Assembly: GCA_002404155.1 (NCBI GenBank)
Contig: DHJC01000073.1
Location: 62,001 to 126,000, forward strand
Length of the DNA stretch: 64,000 nt
Direction: 5' to 3'
From: Chloroflexi bacterium UBA4730
GTDB taxonomy: Bacteria; Chloroflexota; Limnocylindria; P2-11E
Shown here: positions 8,088 to 15,956 of the stretch, piece after piece
How the letters are laid out: each line of letters opens with the position of its first letter
Position numbering within the stretch: position 1 is the stretch's first letter
Position numbers and translations under genes: made by a program
The notes under the pieces: generated by a model
What the model saw: only the letters and a program-made list of their open reading frames with translations
What the model was told of the DNA's origin: nothing
Databases searched by the model: none

Positions 8088-8573
8088 TCAGAGGGCCTTC
8101 GACACCATCGCGCTGCGCGGGGCGTCGACGCGCGCCGGACGCCCGCTGAGGAGCCGACGACGCGACGGATCGCGCACCGTGACGTCCCGCCGGGCCTTCT
8201 CGACGGCGTCCCTGAAGAGCGGCGCCATCGTCCGCGCAACCTTGCGCGCGTGCGCCGCGCTCGGGAGCCGGGAGACGTCGGGCGCCAGATTCACCGAGCG
8301 GTACGGGCCGACCTCGGGCAGCTCGATCGGGTACGCCGCGTAGTCGCGGCCGCTCATCTGGATCGTCGGGGGAAAGCGGTCATCCGGCGGGAAGGCCAGC
8401 GCGTTCAAGGTCCACGGCGTGATCAGGATGAGCGTCGGCGTATCGCCTGCCATGCCGGCGTCGACGACCTCGACCTTGAGCTGCGGGTTGGTCGTCGGGT
8501 CGAGCAGGAACACCGAATGATGGATCCGTTCGAACGCCTGGCCTACGCGGCCGGCGAGATCGACCTCGGGCAT
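8088..8573 (-). CDS. HybE-like [NiFe]-hydrogenase assembly chaperone, 161 aa
   Basis: Matches the NiFe-hydrogenase assembly chaperone HybE family by the block NPQLKVEVVDAG followed by LILITPWTLNAL, which in HybE/HupJ-type proteins reads as a conserved ITPW(F/T)MN segment. These proteins help mature the hydrogenase small subunit before Tat export. The gene is divergent from the hydrogenase operon, whose small subunit carries a Tat signal, so context supports the call. A DosR-like box lies 35 bp upstream. The basic C-terminal tail (~35 residues) is lineage-specific. Confidence 0.75.
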   Translation of the reverse strand: MPEVDLAGRVGQAFERIHHSVFLLDPTTNPQLKVEVVDAGMAGDTPTLILITPWTLNALAFPPDDRFPPTIQMSGRDYAAYPIELPEVGPYRSVNLAPDVSRLPSAAHARKVARTMAPLFRDAVEKARRDVTVRDPSRRRLLSGRPARVDAPRSAMVSKAL

Positions 8574-8608
8574 GGCCCGACCGTAGGGAGAGACCGCCGA
8601 CCGCAGTA

Positions 8609-8622
8609 GGGCCTGAGGTCCC
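8609..8622 (-). promoter_or_regulatory. Candidate DosR-like box before hybE-like gene
   Basis: Minus strand reads GGGAC-CTCA-GGCCC followed by TAC; the left arm equals the DosR consensus arm GGGAC. It is 35 bp upstream of the ATG at 8573. Confidence 0.55.
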
Positions 8623-8630
8623 GCATTTCG

Positions 8631-8644
8631 GGGCCGGACGGCCC
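8631..8644 (+). promoter_or_regulatory. Candidate DosR-like box before hydrogenase operon
   Basis: Perfectly palindromic arms GGGCC-GGAC-GGCCC followed by TCT on the plus strand, 74 bp upstream of the small-subunit ATG. With the box at 8609 it forms a back-to-back pair in the divergent promoter region. Confidence 0.5.
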
Positions 8645-8652
8645 TCTCACGA

Positions 8653-8668
8653 CTGACCAGTTAGTCAG
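8653..8668. promoter_or_regulatory. 16-bp inverted repeat in hydrogenase promoter region
   Basis: CTGACCAGTTAGTCAG has perfect 5-bp arms CTGAC/GTCAG around a 6-bp centre. The size suits a dimeric regulator such as a TetR-type protein. It differs in sequence from the GGCCC boxes 9-31 bp away, so it may be a second control site, 50 bp upstream of the small-subunit start. Confidence 0.4.
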
Positions 8669-8718
8669 GAACATGGCCGTCATGGGGGTCGCCGCAACGG
8701 GCCCCACCCGGAGGCAGC

Positions 8719-9819
8719 ATGGCCACCCTCCTCGAGCGCCTTGAGGCGAACGGGATCTCGCGTCGCTCCTTCCTCACCTACTGCGCATCCCTCACCACCA
8801 TGCTCGCGCTCCCCGCGAGCTTGACCCCGCAGATCGCGAACGCGCTGTCCAAGGTCGACAAGCCAAGCATCATCTGGCGCGAGTTCCAGGACTGTGCCGG
8901 CAACACGGAATCGTTCCTGCGCTCCCGCAACCCGGGCGTCGCCGACCTCATCCTCGATCTCCTCTCCGTCGACTACCACGAGACGATCATGGCCGCGGCC
9001 GGCCGGCAGGCCGAGGCGGCAAGCGACGCGGCCGCGAAGAAGGGCGGTTACATCCTCGTCGTCGAGGGCTCGGTGCCGCTCAAGGACGACGGCGTGTACT
9101 GCACGATCGCCGGCAAGACCGCGAAGCAGCATCTCGAGGAACTCTCGAAGGGCGCCGCGGCCATCGTGAACGTGGGCACCTGCTCGAGCTACGGGGGCAT
9201 TCCCGCGGCGAACCCGAATCCGACCGGCGCCGTGGGCGTGCCATCGCTCGTGTCGAACGTCCCGATCGTGAACCTGCCCGGGTGCCCGGCGAACGCGGAC
9301 AACATCACCGCGACGTTCGTCCACTACCTGACCTTCGGGTCGCTGCCGGCGCGCGATCAGCTCGGCCGGCCGCTGTTCGCGTACGGCGAGCGCATCCACG
9401 ACTCGTGCGAGCGGCGCGCGCATTTCGACGCGGGCCAGTTCGCGCTCGCGTTCGGCGACGAAGGCCATCGCAAGGGCTGGTGTCTGTACAAGCTCGGCTG
9501 CAAGGGACCGAACACGTTCAACAACTGCCCCGCGATCCGCTGGAACGGCGGCACGAGCTGGCCGGTCGGCGCCGGTCACGGGTGCGTCGGGTGTTCCGAG
9601 CCGGAGTTCTGGGACGCGATGGGTCCGCTCTACCAGCACCTGCCCAATGTTTCCGGCTTCGGCGTGGAGGCGACCGCCGACCAGTTCGGCGTCGCGCTCG
9701 TCGGCGCCACCGCCCTCGCCTTCGCGGCGCACGGCGTCGCGAAGTACGCCCAGCACCGCATCACAGCCGAGCCAGCCGCGCAGCCGGTCGCGGCGGGCCA
9801 GCCCACCGAGGAGGACTAG
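8719..9819 (+). CDS. Group 1 [NiFe]-hydrogenase small subunit (Tat-exported), 366 aa
   Basis: Electron-transfer subunit of a membrane-bound uptake hydrogenase. A twin-arginine signal (SRRSFLTYC, Arg at ~15-16) directs export of the folded heterodimer. Iron-sulfur ligand regions are visible: QDCAGNTES near 58, GTCSSYGG, LPGCPAN, HDSCERR, WCLYKLGCKGP, and GCVGCSEPEFWD. The usual CxxC of the proximal cluster is CAGN here: Asn replaces the second Cys. Near the C-terminus a helix (FGVALVGATALAFAAHGVAK) anchors the enzyme to the membrane and cytochrome b. First gene of an operon running to 14926; its stop abuts the large subunit start. Confidence 0.93.
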   Translation: MATLLERLEANGISRRSFLTYCASLTTMLALPASLTPQIANALSKVDKPSIIWREFQDCAGNTESFLRSRNPGVADLILDLLSVDYHETIMAAAGRQAEAASDAAAKKGGYILVVEGSVPLKDDGVYCTIAGKTAKQHLEELSKGAAAIVNVGTCSSYGGIPAANPNPTGAVGVPSLVSNVPIVNLPGCPANADNITATFVHYLTFGSLPARDQLGRPLFAYGERIHDSCERRAHFDAGQFALAFGDEGHRKGWCLYKLGCKGPNTFNNCPAIRWNGGTSWPVGAGHGCVGCSEPEFWDAMGPLYQHLPNVSGFGVEATADQFGVALVGATALAFAAHGVAKYAQHRITAEPAAQPVAAGQPTEED

Positions 9820-11538
9820 ATGGCCCGCGTCGTCGTCGATCCGATCACCCGCATCGAGGGACACCTCCGCATCGAGGCCCAGGTAGACGCCGGGAAGATC
9901 ACCAACGCGTGGTCATCGGGCACGATGTGGCGCGGCATCGAGACGATCCTGCACGGGCGCGACCCGCGCGAGGCCTGGTACTTCGCGCAGCGCATCTGCG
10001 GGGTCTGCACGACGGTGCACGCGCTCACTTCGGTGCGAGCGGTCGAGGACGCCCTCGGGATCATCCCGCCGCTCAACGCGATCCTCATCCGCAACCTCAT
10101 CACGTTGTCACAGTTCGTGCAGGACCACGCCGTCCACTTCTACCACCTGCACGCGCTCGATTGGGTCGACATCGTGTCCGCGCTCGACGCGGATCCGGTC
10201 GCGACGTCGAAGCTCGCGCAGTCGATCTCCGACTATCCGCGCTCGAGCCCGAAGCTCTTCTCCGCGGTCAAGGACCGCCTCACCTCGTTCGTGAAGGCGG
10301 GCCGACTCGGACCGTTCGCCAACGGCTACTGGGGCCATCCGGCCTACAAGCTCCCGGCCGAGGCGAACCTCATGGCGGTGAGCCATTACCTTGACGCGCT
10401 CGACTTCCAGCGCGACTACATCCGCATCCACTCGATCCTCGGCGGGAAGAACCCGCACCTCCAGACGTACCTCGTCGGCGGGATGAGCGTGCCGATCGAT
10501 CCCAACAGCCAGGCCGCGATCAACGCCGGGACGCTCGCGGAGCTGCGGGTCATCCTGCAGAAGGGCCTCGACTTCGTCACCCAGGCCTACGTCCCGGACC
10601 TCATCGCGATCGCCTCCTTCTACACGGACTGGACCGCGATCGGCGGTGGGCTCGGCAACTACCTCTCGTTCGGCGAGTTCCCGACCGCCGCGACGAACCT
10701 CTCGAAGACCGACGCGGGCCTGTTCCTGCCGCGCGGCCTCGTCCTCGGGAAGGACCTCTCGAAGGTCCTGCCGGTCGATCCGCTCAAGGTCGCCGAGTAC
10801 ATCTCGCACTCCTGGTACTCCTACACGGTCGGCAACGACAAACCGCTGCCGCCGTTCGAGGGCGAGACGACGCCGTCGTACACCGGCCCGAAGCCGCCGT
10901 ACGACCAGCTCGACGTGGCGAGCAAGTACTCCTGGCTGAAGTCGCCGCGCTACGACGATCGCGCCGTCGAGGTCGGCCCGCTCGCACGGATGCTCGTCGC
11001 GTACGCCGCTGGCCACCCGCGGGTGAAGGAGCTCGTCGGGTACGTGCTCGGCCAGCTCAAGGTCGGCCCGGAGGTGCTCTTCTCGACGCTCGGCCGGACG
11101 GCCGCGCGGGGCATCGAGAGTCAGCTCCTCGCGGAACAGTCGCTCAAAGTACTCGACCAGCTCGAGGCGAACATCGCCGGCGGGGACCTCCGCGTCCACG
11201 ACGGCGCGAAGTGGGATCCAGGTACGTGGCCGGCCCGGGCGCAGGGCTTCGGCCTCCACGAGGCACCGCGCGGCTCGCTCTCGCACTGGGTGACGATCCA
11301 GAACACCAAGATCGAGGCCTACCAGATCGTGGTGCCCTCGACCTGGAACGCCGGCCCGCGCGATGCGAAGGGCCAGCGCGGCGCGTACGAATCCGCGCTC
11401 CTGAACACGCCCGTCGCCGATCCGGAGAAGCCGCTCGAGATCCTCCGCACCGTCCACTCGTTCGACCCGTGCATGGCCTGCGCCGCCCACATCCTCGATC
11501 CGCGCGGGAACGAGCTCGTCGAGGTGACGATCGCATGA
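9820..11538 (+). CDS. Group 1 [NiFe]-hydrogenase large subunit, 572 aa
   Basis: Catalytic subunit that oxidises H2 at a NiFe(CN)2CO site. Both Ni-ligand motifs are present: RICGVCTTVH with Cys at ~60 and 63, and DPCMACAAH with Cys at ~551 and 554. After the last His comes a 15-residue tail (ILDPRGNELVEVTIA) that the maturation protease removes in this family, so the gene encodes a normal precursor. Length fits membrane-bound group 1 enzymes. Start ATG follows the small-subunit stop with no gap. Physiologically an uptake enzyme feeding electrons to quinone through the cytochrome b next door. Confidence 0.95.
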   Translation: MARVVVDPITRIEGHLRIEAQVDAGKITNAWSSGTMWRGIETILHGRDPREAWYFAQRICGVCTTVHALTSVRAVEDALGIIPPLNAILIRNLITLSQFVQDHAVHFYHLHALDWVDIVSALDADPVATSKLAQSISDYPRSSPKLFSAVKDRLTSFVKAGRLGPFANGYWGHPAYKLPAEANLMAVSHYLDALDFQRDYIRIHSILGGKNPHLQTYLVGGMSVPIDPNSQAAINAGTLAELRVILQKGLDFVTQAYVPDLIAIASFYTDWTAIGGGLGNYLSFGEFPTAATNLSKTDAGLFLPRGLVLGKDLSKVLPVDPLKVAEYISHSWYSYTVGNDKPLPPFEGETTPSYTGPKPPYDQLDVASKYSWLKSPRYDDRAVEVGPLARMLVAYAAGHPRVKELVGYVLGQLKVGPEVLFSTLGRTAARGIESQLLAEQSLKVLDQLEANIAGGDLRVHDGAKWDPGTWPARAQGFGLHEAPRGSLSHWVTIQNTKIEAYQIVVPSTWNAGPRDAKGQRGAYESALLNTPVADPEKPLEILRTVHSFDPCMACAAHILDPRGNELVEVTIA

Positions 11539-12194
11539 CCATCTTGGTGTGGGAGCGCCCGGTCCGTCTCATCCACTGGACGATCTTCATCGCGGTGATC
11601 GTCCTCGCGGTGACCGGCTTCTACATCGGCAATCCGATCCTCGTGTCAGGCGGCGCGCCGACGGACTTCCTCATGGGGACGTATCGCGCGATCCATGTCG
11701 CCGCCGCGTGGGTCTTCGGCGTCGCGGTCGTCGCCCGACTCATCTGGGCGTTCATCGGCAACCGCTACTCGCGCTGGGACCAGTTCGTCCCGGTGAGCCG
11801 GGCGCGCCGCGCCGATATCAAGACCAGTTTCAAGTACTACCTGTTCATGCAGCGCGAGACGCCGCCCGGCCCGGGGCACAACCCGCTGGCCGGACTGACG
11901 TACCTCGTCCTGTACGCGATGTTCGCGGTGCAGATCTGGACCGGGCTGGCCCTCGCGTCGCTTGCCGACCCGGGAAGCTTCCTGTGGAGCGTGAGCGGCT
12001 GGACGTTCTCGCTCGTGCCGATCCCGACGATCCGATTCGTCCACCACCTCATCCTGTGGCTCACCCTCGGCTTCATCGTCCACCACGTGTACTCGGCAAC
12101 GCTCATCGACGTCGAGGAACGCAGCGGCGTGCTGTCCTCGATCGTCACCGGGTGGAAGCGCATCCGTCCAGGACAGGCGGGGCAGGCGGAATGA
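11535..12194 (+). CDS. Ni/Fe-hydrogenase b-type cytochrome subunit, 219 aa
   Basis: Four-helix di-haem cytochrome b that passes electrons from the hydrogenase to the quinone pool (HyaC/HupC type). Begins ERPVRLIHWTIFIAVI, with His ligands visible in RLIHW, RAIHVAAAW, and RFVHHLILW/IVHHVYSA. Membrane segments are about residues 10-32, 52-74, 117-140 and 165-195. ATG 11535 overlaps the large-subunit stop (ATGA), and its own stop overlaps the protease start, so the genes are translationally coupled. Confidence 0.93.
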   Translation: MTILVWERPVRLIHWTIFIAVIVLAVTGFYIGNPILVSGGAPTDFLMGTYRAIHVAAAWVFGVAVVARLIWAFIGNRYSRWDQFVPVSRARRADIKTSFKYYLFMQRETPPGPGHNPLAGLTYLVLYAMFAVQIWTGLALASLADPGSFLWSVSGWTFSLVPIPTIRFVHHLILWLTLGFIVHHVYSATLIDVEERSGVLSSIVTGWKRIRPGQAGQAE

Positions 12195-12673
12195 CCGCGC
12201 CATACCTCGCGCTCGGGCTGGGGAACATCCTCTTCCAGGACGAGGGCGTCGGCGTCGCGGCCGCGGAGCGACTCGCGGAGCACGAGCTCGACGGCGTCGA
12301 GGTGCTGGATGGCAGCACCCTCGGCATTGCGCTCCTGCCGATGATCGCCGGCCGGCGCGGCCTGGTCGTCCTCGACGCCCTCGCGTCGAGCGCCGCAGAG
12401 CCCGGGACGGTCGTGCGCCTCGACGATACCGACATCGAGCGGCATCGCCGAATGGCGTTCTCGGTGCATCAGATCGATCTGGTCGACGCGCTCCTCGCGG
12501 CGGAGCTCAGTGGCTGCGCGCCAAGGTACGTCGCGATCGTGGGCCTGGTGCCCGCATCCATCGAGACCGGCTACGGCCTCACGCCCAGGGCGGAGGCCGG
12601 GCTCGACGAGATGGTCCGGCGTGCGCTCGAGATCCTTGCCGAGTGGGGCGTCCGGGAGCGCGTCCGTGCATGA
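12191..12673 (+). CDS. Hydrogenase maturation endopeptidase (HyaD/HupD family), 160 aa
   Basis: Cleaves the C-terminal tail of the hydrogenase large subunit after Ni insertion. Family hallmarks: ALGLGNILFQDEGVGVAA at the N-terminus with the Ni-sensing Glu/Asp in QDEG, the central LLPMIAGRRGLVVLDAL Asp, and the His of VHQIDLVD. Length is typical. It is coupled to the cytochrome b gene by ATGA and overlaps HypA by 8 bp. Confidence 0.9.
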   Translation: MTAPYLALGLGNILFQDEGVGVAAAERLAEHELDGVEVLDGSTLGIALLPMIAGRRGLVVLDALASSAAEPGTVVRLDDTDIERHRRMAFSVHQIDLVDALLAAELSGCAPRYVAIVGLVPASIETGYGLTPRAEAGLDEMVRRALEILAEWGVRERVRA

Positions 12674-12977
12674 GCAGGGTCTGTTGGCGAAGGCGGCCGC
12701 GCGCCTGCTCGGCGGCGAGCCCGTCCGCGCGATCCGCGTGTCGATCGGCCCGCGCGCGGACCGCGACGTCGTCGAGATGAGCTGGCCCAACCTCGTCGCC
12801 GGGACGCCGCTCGCAGAGGCCGAGGTCACGTTCGCGGACGTCCGGGACCCGATGGTGTGCCTCGAGTGCGCCGCCGAATACGAGGGCAGCACCCTCGCGA
12901 GCTGCCCGGCATGCGGCGGCAACGGCCTGCCGGTCGGGCTCGCGCCGGACGTCGACGTCGAGGTCGTGGAACGCTGA
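12666..12977 (+). CDS. hypA: Hydrogenase nickel chaperone HypA, 103 aa
   Basis: Nickel-insertion factor. GTG start chosen because HypA needs the N-terminal Met-His-Glu nickel site, and this start gives MHEQGLLAKAA. The zinc site is formed by CLEC and CPAC at about residues 61-64 and 80-83. Overlaps the protease gene by 8 bp and the HypC gene by 1 bp. HypB, D, E and F are not in the window and must be supplied from elsewhere in the genome. Confidence 0.9.
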   Translation: MHEQGLLAKAAARLLGGEPVRAIRVSIGPRADRDVVEMSWPNLVAGTPLAEAEVTFADVRDPMVCLECAAEYEGSTLASCPACGGNGLPVGLAPDVDVEVVER

Positions 12978-13210
12978 TGTGCCTCGGGATGATCGGCCGC
13001 GTCGAGCGGCGGTGGGACGCGGGCGGCGTGCCGATGGCCGCGGTCTCACTCGACACCGGCGAGGCCGCGGTGTGCCTGCTGTACGAGCCGGAGGCCGTGG
13101 TCGGTGAGCACGTGCTCGTTCAGTTCGGATTCGTCATCGAGCGGCTCGACGACGCGCGAGCGGCGGACGCCGTCGCGCTGCGATCGAGCTTCACCTCGCG
13201 GAATGCATAA
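12977..13210 (+). CDS. hypC: Hydrogenase assembly chaperone HypC/HupF, 77 aa
   Basis: Carries the Fe(CN)2CO unit with HypD and delivers it to the large subunit. The essential N-terminal Cys2 is present (MCLGMIGRVERRWD) and the rest has the usual small-barrel pattern VLVQFGFVIERLD. The start overlaps the HypA stop by one base. Some residues differ from the textbook MC(L/I)(A/G)(I/V)P: Pro6 is replaced by Gly, which is unusual but tolerated in some members. Confidence 0.85.
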   Translation: MCLGMIGRVERRWDAGGVPMAAVSLDTGEAAVCLLYEPEAVVGEHVLVQFGFVIERLDDARAADAVALRSSFTSRNA

Positions 13211-13223
13211 GGAGGACCGTGCC

Positions 13224-14165
13224 ATGTCACGCCGCGCATCGGGCATTGCTCTCGCGTTCGTCACGGCCGCGATCAGCGGCGTGGCGGTGTTCCTGAACGG
13301 CTACGCCGTGAAGGAGTTCGGGAACGCGACGCTCTACACCACCGCCAAGAATCTCGTTGCAGCGATCCTGCTCGTCGCGATCCTCGCTGTCGCCAGCCGC
13401 GCCAAGCTGCCGGGCGCGATCCATTCCAGCTGGGGATTCACCCGGCCGCGCGGCGCTCGGGAGATCGCGGGGCTCGTCGCAGTAGGCATCATCGGGGGCG
13501 GCATCCCGTTCGTCCTCTTCTTCGAGGGCCTCGCCCGGACATCGTCGACGTCCGCGGCCTTCATCCAGAAGATGCTCGTGATCTTCGTCGCGGTCCTCGC
13601 GGTCACGTTCCTCAAGGAGCGCTTCACGATCCTGCACGCGGCGGCGATCGGTGTCCTCGTGCTCGGCCAGGCGATCGTCGCGGGCGGTCTGGGTCACCCC
13701 GCGCTCGACGCCGGAGAGGCGATGGTCTTCGCAGCCACGATCCTCTGGTCGATCGAGATCGCGATCGCGAAGCCGCTCCTTGGCCGGCTCTCCGCGTTGA
13801 CGGTCGGCGCGGGCCGGATGGCCATCGGCTTGGTGGTGCTCGCCGGCTTCTCGGTCTCGAGCGGCGCGATCGCGCAGCTCTCGCACGTCACGCCGACGGG
13901 GTGGCTCTGGGCCGTCGCCACCGGGATCATCCTCACCGCCTACGTCGCGACGTGGTACGCCGCGCTCGCGCGGGCCCAGGCGACCGACGTCACCGCGGTC
14001 CTCGTGTCCGCGGCCATCGTCACGGCGGTCCTCAACGCCGGCGTCAAGGGCGCGAGCCTCGCCCCGACCGCGTTCGGCCTCTCGCTCATCGTGGCGGGAG
14101 CCATGGCGATCGCGGTCCTCGCGGTCCGTCCCCACCAGACGGCCGCGGGGATGCGCGCGGCGTGA
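13224..14165 (+). CDS. EamA/DMT-superfamily transporter, 313 aa
   Basis: About ten transmembrane helices in two EamA repeats (residues ~5-150 and ~160-305), with characteristic end segments such as TAAFIQKMLVIFVAVLAVTFLKE and MVFAATILWSIEIAIAKPLL. Start ATG 13224 has GGAGGA at 13211; an upstream in-frame ATG at 13203 overlaps that site and is less likely. It sits 13 bp after hypC and overlaps the next gene by 4 bp, so it is part of the hydrogenase operon. Substrate unknown; a nickel or metabolite role is only suggested by context. Confidence 0.82.
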   Translation: MSRRASGIALAFVTAAISGVAVFLNGYAVKEFGNATLYTTAKNLVAAILLVAILAVASRAKLPGAIHSSWGFTRPRGAREIAGLVAVGIIGGGIPFVLFFEGLARTSSTSAAFIQKMLVIFVAVLAVTFLKERFTILHAAAIGVLVLGQAIVAGGLGHPALDAGEAMVFAATILWSIEIAIAKPLLGRLSALTVGAGRMAIGLVVLAGFSVSSGAIAQLSHVTPTGWLWAVATGIILTAYVATWYAALARAQATDVTAVLVSAAIVTAVLNAGVKGASLAPTAFGLSLIVAGAMAIAVLAVRPHQTAAGMRAA

Positions 14166-14926
14166 GCGTCGCGGGACCGCTGCTGTTCGCGCGGTACGCA
14201 TATCCGCCGAACGCGCTCGGCTATTGCGGCCCCGCGGATCACGACGCCCTCCTCGGCTACGGAACGGCCGGTGTCGTCGACACCGGCCTCCGTGATCTCG
14301 CCAAAGGCTTCGAGGGCGCGTGGCCGTACCTCGAGCTCATCGCGCGCGCGAACGCGATCAGCGATCCACTCGACAAGCGGGTCGTCGAGGCGTACTGGGT
14401 CGGCAACGCGCTGCTGGACCGCGTCGGCCCGCGGCTCTTCGCCGACTCGCTCGATGACCGGTTCCGCCGGCGCGCCGGCCGCACCTTCGACCGGATCGCC
14501 GCCCCGCTCGCGGCCGGCGGCGTGCCGCACCACAGCTTCCACGTGTTCGCCGTCTACCCGTGGGTCGGGCTGATGCGATCGGGATCGATCGAGCAGCCCC
14601 TCCAGGTCATCGACCAATGCCGGATCCGCTGGGGCCACGTCGAGGCGGTCGAGGGAGACCGTGTCGCCGTACGTTCGCGTCCGCTGATTTGGACCGGAGG
14701 CCGGCTCATCCTCGGCGAGCCCCGCCGCGAGGTGGCGCGGGCGGCGATCGATGGCGTCGGCTTCGTGAGCGGCCTCGCCGCGGGCGACTGGATCGCGCTC
14801 CATTGGGATTGGGTGTGCGATCGCCTGGACGCGCGCCGGCTCGCGCAGCTACGCGCGTACACCGGACGCCACCTCGCGATCGTGAACAGCGCCGCCTACC
14901 CGGCGCCGGCGGCGGTGCTCGCCTAG
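14162..14926 (+). CDS. Hydrogenase-operon-associated protein (DUF6390-like), 254 aa
   Basis: GTG start overlapping the transporter stop (GTGA). Opens GPLLFARYAYPPNALGYCGP and contains FEGAWPYLELIARAN, DKRVVEAYWVGNALLD, PHHSFHVFAVYPWVGL, and near the end GDWIALHWDWVCDRL. I recall such proteins from hydrogenase gene clusters of actinobacteria and relatives, as a DUF6390-type family, but cannot confirm the name here. Rich in His, Trp and Cys; no membrane segment. Function unknown; a maturation or scaffolding role for the hydrogenase is an inference from the operon. Confidence 0.65.
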   Translation: MSVAGPLLFARYAYPPNALGYCGPADHDALLGYGTAGVVDTGLRDLAKGFEGAWPYLELIARANAISDPLDKRVVEAYWVGNALLDRVGPRLFADSLDDRFRRRAGRTFDRIAAPLAAGGVPHHSFHVFAVYPWVGLMRSGSIEQPLQVIDQCRIRWGHVEAVEGDRVAVRSRPLIWTGGRLILGEPRREVARAAIDGVGFVSGLAAGDWIALHWDWVCDRLDARRLAQLRAYTGRHLAIVNSAAYPAPAAVLA

Positions 14927-15008
14927 GCTGACCGCAACGCAGCCGAATTTTGTCGTTCCGTCTCTCGATGAGACGATCGAGCGAATTGAGACCGGCCGCG
15001 GCCTGGGC

Positions 15009-15488
15009 TCAGGCTCGTTCGCGTCCGGCCGGCGGCACATGGAAGTGCCGTCCTGTGATTTCCGATGGCTTGATAGCCATCCAGTGCCAGCGGTCGCCGG
15101 GAGCGACGGGCTGGACAGGCACCCAGCGGAGATGCTCCGCTACCCGACCTGGATTGGTCGTGACCTCTTCGGCGCGGCCCCTGGCCACCACGCTCCAGCC
15201 GATGCCCGAATCAGGGTCCCAATTCTCCACTTCAAAGGCGACTGATGTCCTGGACACCGCATCCAGCTTGGTGCCAGCGCCGGTCCGGAAGACGATTATC
15301 TTGCCCTCCATGCCGTAGTTGACCGGGAAGATCTCGACCTTGCCTTCGAAGTCAAAGGCGATCCGGCCCACCTCGCGCGATCGGAGGAGCGCAAGACAAT
15401 CGTCCTCTGTCAGAACCGTTGCTGAATCGTCGAATGTCACCTGCTCAAGACGTGGCGTACGCATACCCGTGTCGAGGCGACTGCTCAC
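15009..15488 (-). CDS. Pyridoxamine 5'-phosphate oxidase-like FMN-binding protein, 159 aa
   Basis: Split-barrel flavin fold: CLALLRSREVGRIAFDFEGKVEIFPVNYGMEGKIIVFRTGAGTK is the usual FMN/F420-binding beginning (seen here in pieces), then SVAFEVENWDPDSGIGWSVVARGRAEEV. Such proteins are often flavin- or haem-linked reductases; the related Rv3129 family is DosR-controlled in Mycobacterium. GTG start 15488 overlaps the stop of the zinc-finger gene (GTGA). A second start at 15464 is possible. Same operon as the next two features. Confidence 0.82.
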   Translation of the reverse strand: MSSRLDTGMRTPRLEQVTFDDSATVLTEDDCLALLRSREVGRIAFDFEGKVEIFPVNYGMEGKIIVFRTGAGTKLDAVSRTSVAFEVENWDPDSGIGWSVVARGRAEEVTTNPGRVAEHLRWVPVQPVAPGDRWHWMAIKPSEITGRHFHVPPAGRERA

Positions 15489-15874
15489 GGCGCCGCCTCA
15501 CGTTCGACGGACCGCTCGCGCTCGACGTCGCGCGCGGCCTGCGGTCGCGCGACGAGACGATCGAGCGGGATCGGACGGCCGCAGTCGACGCACATGCCGT
15601 ACGTGCCCGCGCCCATGCGTCCGAGCGCGGCCTCGACGTCGTACCGGTCGCGCTTGAACGCGGTGATCTCGGCGAGCCGCAGCTCGCGCTCGTAGAGGTC
15701 CGCCGCAGCGCCGTGTGCGATCTCGTCGTCGTCCTGCGCCGCGGCTGTCGCCAGCTCGCGCTCGCCGTCGGCGACCTCCTGCCGCAGCGACGAGCGGAAC
15801 GTCTCGAGGTCGGTGCGACGCAGCGGAAGACGCTCCTGCAACAGGACCGGGATGTGTCCGGTAATGGCGGCCAT
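15485..15874 (-). CDS. TraR/DksA-type zinc-finger protein with incomplete Cys set, 129 aa
   Basis: Coiled-coil N-terminal half (LETFRSSLRQEVADGERELA through YERELRLAEITAFKRDRYDVEAAL, in pieces) followed by TYGMCVDCGRPIPLDRL, the start of the C4 zinc finger of DksA/TraR proteins that modulate RNA polymerase. The family's second Cys pair should follow (AxPxAxxCxxC); here the sequence is ARPQAARDVERE, lacking both Cys. Zinc binding is therefore doubtful. Start ATG at 15874 lacks a strong ribosome site. Confidence 0.75.
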   Translation of the reverse strand: MAAITGHIPVLLQERLPLRRTDLETFRSSLRQEVADGERELATAAAQDDDEIAHGAAADLYERELRLAEITAFKRDRYDVEAALGRMGAGTYGMCVDCGRPIPLDRLVARPQAARDVERERSVEREAAP

Positions 15875-15956
15875 CGCGATCAGAGTCGTGCCCGCCCACC
15901 GCCACGGGTAGTGCCGGTGGTCCCGGCCGAGGTGGTCGTTCGGACCAATGGCCGCG

